Shown here piece by piece: positions 60,066-64,000 of a stretch of DNA of 64,000 bases (its first letter is position 1; each line of letters opens with the position of its first letter). This DNA is from an uncultured Erythrobacter sp. (GTDB lineage Bacteria; Pseudomonadota; Alphaproteobacteria; Sphingomonadales; Sphingomonadaceae). Below the pieces are notes generated by a model. That model was not told the origin of the DNA. It did no database searches and worked only from the letters and a program-made list of their open reading frames with translations. The position numbers and the translations under genes were made by a program. The stretch is taken from positions 162,861 to 226,860 of the forward strand of contig CANLZI010000001.1 of NCBI GenBank assembly GCA_947495555.1, in the 5' to 3' direction.

Positions 60066-61451
60066 TTGGCAGAAACTGCCCTATTCGCGGGACCGGCCCT
60101 GCGCAGATTGCGCAAGCGTGTTGGCGCTACGCAAGCGGCCATGGCGGGTTCCCTTGGCATATCGCCCAGCTATCTCAACCTGATAGAGCGTAACCAGCGG
60201 CCCTTGTCTGCTCGCGTCCTGATGCGGGTAATCGAGCAATATGATTTTGACCCGCGCACACTGCGCGAGGATGAGGCGATTGGCGGAGTCGATGGGCTGG
60301 CGCGCCGATTAGCAGACGAACGCTTTGCAGATCTGGGAATCGATCGCGAGGAAGTGAGCGAGTTTTTGGCAACCGCACCGCAGGCTGCGGCTGCATTTGT
60401 GCGATTGTATGATCGCAGCGGACCAGAGGCGAGCGGGGTGAATGATGCGTTGGTCGCTTCACGGCGCGAGATCGAACGGTGGCGCAATCACTTTGCTGAC
60501 CTGGATCATGCGGCTGAGGAACTGGCGGACGAGATGCGCTTGTCTCGTAGTGATATTGCCTCTGCCCTGACCCAACGTCTGCGCGAGAAGCACCAGCTCT
60601 CGGTCCGCATCTTACCGCTGGACGTTATGCCCGAGGCAATGCGGCGCCTCGATCTGCACGCCCGCCAATTACAATTGTCCGAAATGTTGGACCAATCATC
60701 GCGCAGCTTCCAGATCGCATTGCAGATCGCCCAGCTTGAGCAACGCGAGGCAATCACCAATATCGTGGCTGGCTCGCAATTGTCGGATGAGGGCGCGCGG
60801 CAATTGTTCGAGCATCATTTGACCGGCTATTTCGCTGCCGCATTGCTGATGCCTTATGGACGCTTTCTGCGTGCCTGCGATCAGTCAGGCTATGACATTG
60901 CCATTTTGCAGCGCCGCTTTGGTGTGAGTTTTGAGCAAGCCGCACACCGGCTGACAACATTGCAACGCGTGGGCCAGCGCGGCTTGCCCTTCTTTATGGC
61001 GCGATTGGATCGCTCGGGACAATTTTCAAAGCGCTATTCGGGAGCAAGCGGGGCCACATGGTTGGAAAGCGAGGGTAGCTGTCCGTTATGGAATGCGCAT
61101 CAGGCGTTCGAGCGGCGGGGTCAATTGTCGGTCCAGAATGTGCGTGTCGATGGCGCAGACGGTGGCCCAGCCCATTGGTTCACACTCTCTCGTACAGTCG
61201 AGGGAATGGGATCGGGGCCTGACACCGGATTCATAATCGTGCTGGGTATTGAGGCCCGACTGGCGACCAATTTGGCCGCTGCACGCGGTCAGCGGCTTGA
61301 CGAGGCAACAGCCCAGACCATCGGACAAGGATGCACACGTTGCTTTGTGAAAGAGTGTCGGCAGCGCTCGCTCCCACCATCTGGCGTGTCTCTGAGGATC
61401 GACCGTGTAAAGCGCGGCATCGCACCGTTTGAATTTGGCAATGAGGCATGA
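60066..61451 (+). CDS. XRE-family short-chain fatty-acyl transcriptional regulator
   Basis: A 461-residue regulator. The N-terminal helix-turn-helix is LRRLRKRVGATQAAMAGSLGISPSYLNLIERNQRPLSARVLMRV, followed by a long helical region and the family tail containing LPFFMARLDRSGQFSKRY and SCPLWNAHQAFERRGQLSVQNVR. It includes the C-terminal Cys-containing TIGQGCTRCFVKECRQRS typical of the ScfR/RamB group, which respond to acyl-CoA and control glyoxylate and propionate genes. The start is TTG 60066 with GGAG 8 bases upstream; GTG 60057 has no ribosome site at proper distance. Its divergence from aceA fits a regulator-target pair. Confidence 0.88.
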   Translation: MAETALFAGPALRRLRKRVGATQAAMAGSLGISPSYLNLIERNQRPLSARVLMRVIEQYDFDPRTLREDEAIGGVDGLARRLADERFADLGIDREEVSEFLATAPQAAAAFVRLYDRSGPEASGVNDALVASRREIERWRNHFADLDHAAEELADEMRLSRSDIASALTQRLREKHQLSVRILPLDVMPEAMRRLDLHARQLQLSEMLDQSSRSFQIALQIAQLEQREAITNIVAGSQLSDEGARQLFEHHLTGYFAAALLMPYGRFLRACDQSGYDIAILQRRFGVSFEQAAHRLTTLQRVGQRGLPFFMARLDRSGQFSKRYSGASGATWLESEGSCPLWNAHQAFERRGQLSVQNVRVDGADGGPAHWFTLSRTVEGMGSGPDTGFIIVLGIEARLATNLAAARGQRLDEATAQTIGQGCTRCFVKECRQRSLPPSGVSLRIDRVKRGIAPFEFGNEA

Positions 61452-61546
61452 GCGGCCATCACTAGCTCAGGATGGATGACATTTTACTCGATGTAACTCG
61501 GGGTTAAGCATGCTTTTCGTTTAGAAACAGAGATATAAATCCGAGT

Positions 61547-61557
61547 GTAAAGTTTAC
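61547..61557. promoter_or_regulatory. Short palindrome upstream of prsK
   Basis: GTAAA-G-TTTAC lies about 160 bases before the prsK start in a 264-base gap. The gap also holds A/T-rich stretches typical of promoters. The regulator is not identified, and I see no clear -24/-12 sigma54 element. Confidence 0.3.
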
Positions 61558-61715
61558 CGACATTTCACTTATTGGTCTTAAACCCGACGCAATTGGATGA
61601 ACAATTCGCTTTGGGCTTTACCGATGATTTTTAAATCAGACCTGCCAATGCAGTTACAGTTTCGCCGGTCAGCGGATGCTTCTGCTGAACGGTGCCGAGC
61701 AGGACGTGTGATCTG

Positions 61716-63830
61716 ATGCTCGACGCCAGCTACCTCTCTGTTCTGGGTTACTTCGGATATTTGCTGGGTGCTGTCGCTTGCGCGGTTGGCATTTTCGTCA
61801 TCGCGCGCAAGGGGGCCAAAGAACGTTCGGATCGGACAGCGGCCATTACGGCTGTGGGACTGACTGGGTTGTGGTGCATCTTTGCTGCTGCCTACGGATC
61901 AAGCGCGCCAGCAACATTGATGGCAGAGATCGCGCGTAATCTGGGTTGGGTCGGGCTGATCCTGAAACTGTTTGCCAATGATGGCCGCGATGAAACATTG
62001 CTGCCGATTAGGCCCGTGATCTTCACCTTGGCCTTTGTAGAGCTGTTGCAGCCGGTCTTGCTGCTGATTGCGCTGCGTTTTGCTCTGACGCCAGAAATTG
62101 CCAGCCTGACCTTTCAGATCAGTGCGTTCTTGCGTCTGTTGGTGGCCATTGGTGCGCTGGTGTTGCTGCACAATCTGTATGCTGGTGGATCGGCCAGCTC
62201 GCGGCAGTTGCTCCGCTGGAGCACCATCGCCTTGGGTTGCGCCTATGCCTATGATCTCAATTTCTACGGCATTGCTTATCTCAGCGGGTCGGCGCCCATG
62301 CTGCTGGTTGCGATGCGCGGCATCATTGCAGGAGCGTTTGCAATCCTGCTCGCCTTTGGTTCCAGCCCTGCCAGCGCGGGATTGCAGTTCAGCCCATCGC
62401 GCGCGGTCGCGTTTCAATCGTTCTCGCTGGTCATCATTGGTGCCTATCTGCTCGGCATGATGGTGGTAACCCAATCGCTGTCCCTGTTGGGCGGCGAGGT
62501 GGGGCGCCTGGTCCAGATTGGATTTTTGGTGCTGGCCAGCATTGCTGCGGTTTTGTGGCTTCCCTCTCAACGAATGCGCGCCTGGATCCGTGTGACGGTT
62601 GCCAAGCACCTGTTCCAACACCGCTATGATTACCGCCAAGAATGGCTGCGTTTCACTCAGACTATCGGTCATGCTGCATCGCGCTCTGAAAGTTTTCACG
62701 AGCGTGCTGTCAAAGCTCTGGCGGACATTACTGAAAGCCCAGGTGGGTTGCTGTTGTCTCCCAATGAAGAGGCAGAACTAGAGCTGGTTGCGCGTTGGCA
62801 GTGGCCAACCATCCAGCATTCGGCCCCGGCGGGCAGCTATCAGCTGGCGGCCATGTTGGAAGAGCGCAATTTCGTGCTCGATCTGGACGAGGTGCGTGCT
62901 GGCATTGATCGCATTGGCGAAAACGCATTGGTGCCGGATTGGCTGCGCAATGCCGAGGATGCATGGGCGGTTGTACCGCTGTTGCACTTTGATCGTTTGG
63001 TGGGCGCCGTGGTGCTGGCCAGGCCCAAGGCGCAGCGCTCGTTGGATTGGGAAGATTTTGACCTGCTGCGAGTGGTGGGGCAACAATTGGCCAGCTATCT
63101 TGCCGAGCAATCGGGTCAAGAAGCCTTGATGGAAGCCAACCGGTTCGACGAATTCAATCGCCGGATCGCTTTCGTGATGCACGACATCAAGAACTTGGCG
63201 AGCCAATTGGCCTTGTTGGTTCGCAACGCTGAAAAGCATGCTGACAATCCCGAATTTCGCGCTGACATGCTGGTGACGCTGCGCAACAGCGCGGACAAGC
63301 TGAACGCGCTTCTGGCTCGACTGGGACGGTATGGTTCTGGCCAGGTCAGCACGCGCGAGTTGATCGATCTTGCAGGTGTGGCAGAGCGTGTGGTTGCCCG
63401 GTTCGATGGCATTCATGACGTCACCATCACACGTAGCGAAACTTGTACGGTTTATGCTGATGCTGAAGGTGTGGAACAGGCGCTGATCCACTTGGTCCAG
63501 AATGCGATAGATGCAAGCGAAGCGGGTTCCCCGGTCTTTGTGCAAGTTTCCAGCGATGGCCTGTCCGGATTGATCGAAATTGTCGATTCAGGCGCGGGTA
63601 TGTCACCAGCGTTCGTGCGCAACGGTCTGTTTAAGCCGTTTGTTTCCTCCAAGAATGGTGGATTTGGGATCGGCGCCTATGAGGCTCGCGAAATTATCCG
63701 GGCCATGGGCGGCCGCCTGAATGTTGAATCGCAAGAAGGGATAGGCTCGCGCTTTATCCTCAGCCTGACGGTAGCGGCGGCGCAAGGGCTTTTGACCAAG
63801 AACAAAGATAACCAAAGCGAGGTGGCGTGA
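61716..63830 (+). CDS. prsK: PEP-CTERM system histidine kinase PrsK
   Basis: A 704-residue sensor kinase of the exosortase/PEP-CTERM system, which sets expression of sorted surface proteins and exopolysaccharide genes. About eight hydrophobic segments occupy residues 10-290, then a GAF-like region (about 330-460). The kinase core carries the phospho-acceptor His489 in RIAFVMHDIKNLASQLALL, and the ATPase has NAIDASEAGSPV and GGFGIGAYEAREIIRAMGGRLNVES. The M-H-D-I-K-N box is typical of PrsK. It overlaps prsR by one base. Confidence 0.92.
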   Translation: MLDASYLSVLGYFGYLLGAVACAVGIFVIARKGAKERSDRTAAITAVGLTGLWCIFAAAYGSSAPATLMAEIARNLGWVGLILKLFANDGRDETLLPIRPVIFTLAFVELLQPVLLLIALRFALTPEIASLTFQISAFLRLLVAIGALVLLHNLYAGGSASSRQLLRWSTIALGCAYAYDLNFYGIAYLSGSAPMLLVAMRGIIAGAFAILLAFGSSPASAGLQFSPSRAVAFQSFSLVIIGAYLLGMMVVTQSLSLLGGEVGRLVQIGFLVLASIAAVLWLPSQRMRAWIRVTVAKHLFQHRYDYRQEWLRFTQTIGHAASRSESFHERAVKALADITESPGGLLLSPNEEAELELVARWQWPTIQHSAPAGSYQLAAMLEERNFVLDLDEVRAGIDRIGENALVPDWLRNAEDAWAVVPLLHFDRLVGAVVLARPKAQRSLDWEDFDLLRVVGQQLASYLAEQSGQEALMEANRFDEFNRRIAFVMHDIKNLASQLALLVRNAEKHADNPEFRADMLVTLRNSADKLNALLARLGRYGSGQVSTRELIDLAGVAERVVARFDGIHDVTITRSETCTVYADAEGVEQALIHLVQNAIDASEAGSPVFVQVSSDGLSGLIEIVDSGAGMSPAFVRNGLFKPFVSSKNGGFGIGAYEAREIIRAMGGRLNVESQEGIGSRFILSLTVAAAQGLLTKNKDNQSEVA

Positions 63831-64000
63831 TGGCCGACAAGAAACCTGCACTGCTTGTAATCGAGGATGATGCTGGTCTGCAAGCTCAGCTGAAATGGGC
63901 TTATGACGATTTCGAAGTCACCATCGCGGGTGATCGCGAAAGTGCGATTGCAGCGCTGCGGCAGATAGAGCCGGTTGTTGTCACCCTGGACTTGGGCTTG
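63830..64000 (+). CDS. prsR: PEP-CTERM-box response regulator PrsR, N-terminus (partial)
   Basis: This is the start of a response regulator, cut by the window end after 57 residues. The receiver domain opens MADKKPALLVIEDDAGLQAQLKWAYDDF, where E-D-D are the acidic pocket residues, and reaches VVTLDLGL, whose Asp should be the phosphorylation site. The full protein should be an NtrC-type activator with sigma54-interaction and Fis domains. The A of its ATG is the last base of the prsK stop codon. That this is PrsR follows from the kinase beside it. Confidence 0.85.
   Translation, partial: MADKKPALLVIEDDAGLQAQLKWAYDDFEVTIAGDRESAIAALRQIEPVVVTLDLGL

Overview
The window looks like a chromosomal segment of an alphaproteobacterium, most likely a sphingomonad (Erythrobacter/Altererythrobacter-like). 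This is inferred from protein families, not from any database search. Pointers are a DivL-type cell-cycle kinase with Tyr in the H-box, a ZauP-ZapA pair, AddAB in place of RecBCD, the AmgK-MurU recycling pair, DUF2842, Flp (type IVb) pilins and a PEP-CTERM/exosortase PrsK-PrsR pair. I see no transposase, phage gene, CRISPR array or rRNA. Nearly all of the sequence is densely packed housekeeping genes, and no stretch over 300 bases lacks a gene.

Layout. 1-4.7 kb: the tail of accA, an M48 lipoprotein protease, two Flp pilins (minus strand), MutT, tRNA-Arg, a hemerythrin-like protein and FolE. 4.8-18.4 kb: a 1-Cys peroxiredoxin, AhcY behind a palindromic operator, then an overlapping operon divL-tsaE-amgK-murU-addB-addA followed by trxA. 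18.4-24.7 kb: argJ plus an IMPase-family gene (minus), a small secreted protein directly upstream of secA, a TauE/SafE permease and tRNA-Asn. 24.7-32.8 kb: NAD kinase, an EAL phosphodiesterase, sdhE-mfd (minus), recG and a low-molecular-weight phosphatase. 32.9-37.4 kb: a secreted DUF885 protein, an ABC1 kinase-like protein, an entericidin-like lipoprotein and ThyA.

37.4-43.1 kb: the branched-chain 2-oxoacid dehydrogenase operon (bkdA1-bkdA2-bkdB), tRNA-Asp, and a minus-strand unit zauP-zapA-6S RNA-5-formyl-THF cyclo-ligase-DUF2842. 43.3-49.6 kb: a central-carbon run tkt-gap-pgk-(NTF2-like, thioesterase)-class I aldolase. 49.6-53.6 kb: ThiE, an M23 protein, EF-P, SuhB, tRNA-Leu and two small secreted proteins of unknown function. 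53.6-58.0 kb: a zinc alcohol dehydrogenase, an SLC13/TrkA-C permease and a secreted M20 hydrolase. 58.1-64.0 kb: a 56-residue protein and isocitrate lyase (aceA), divergent from its probable fatty-acyl-responsive regulator, then PrsK and the start of PrsR, which runs off the window.

Themes. Genome maintenance (AddAB, Mfd, RecG, MutT), cell-cycle and division control (DivL, ZapA/ZauP), envelope recycling (AmgK/MurU) and carbon metabolism (Bkd, glycolysis/pentose phosphate, glyoxylate shunt). The most interesting signals are the Tyr H-box kinase heading a mixed-function operon, the secreted small ORF in a SecM-like position before secA, palindromic operators upstream of ahcY and between aceA and its regulator, and repeat hairpins near the 6S RNA and between gap and pgk.
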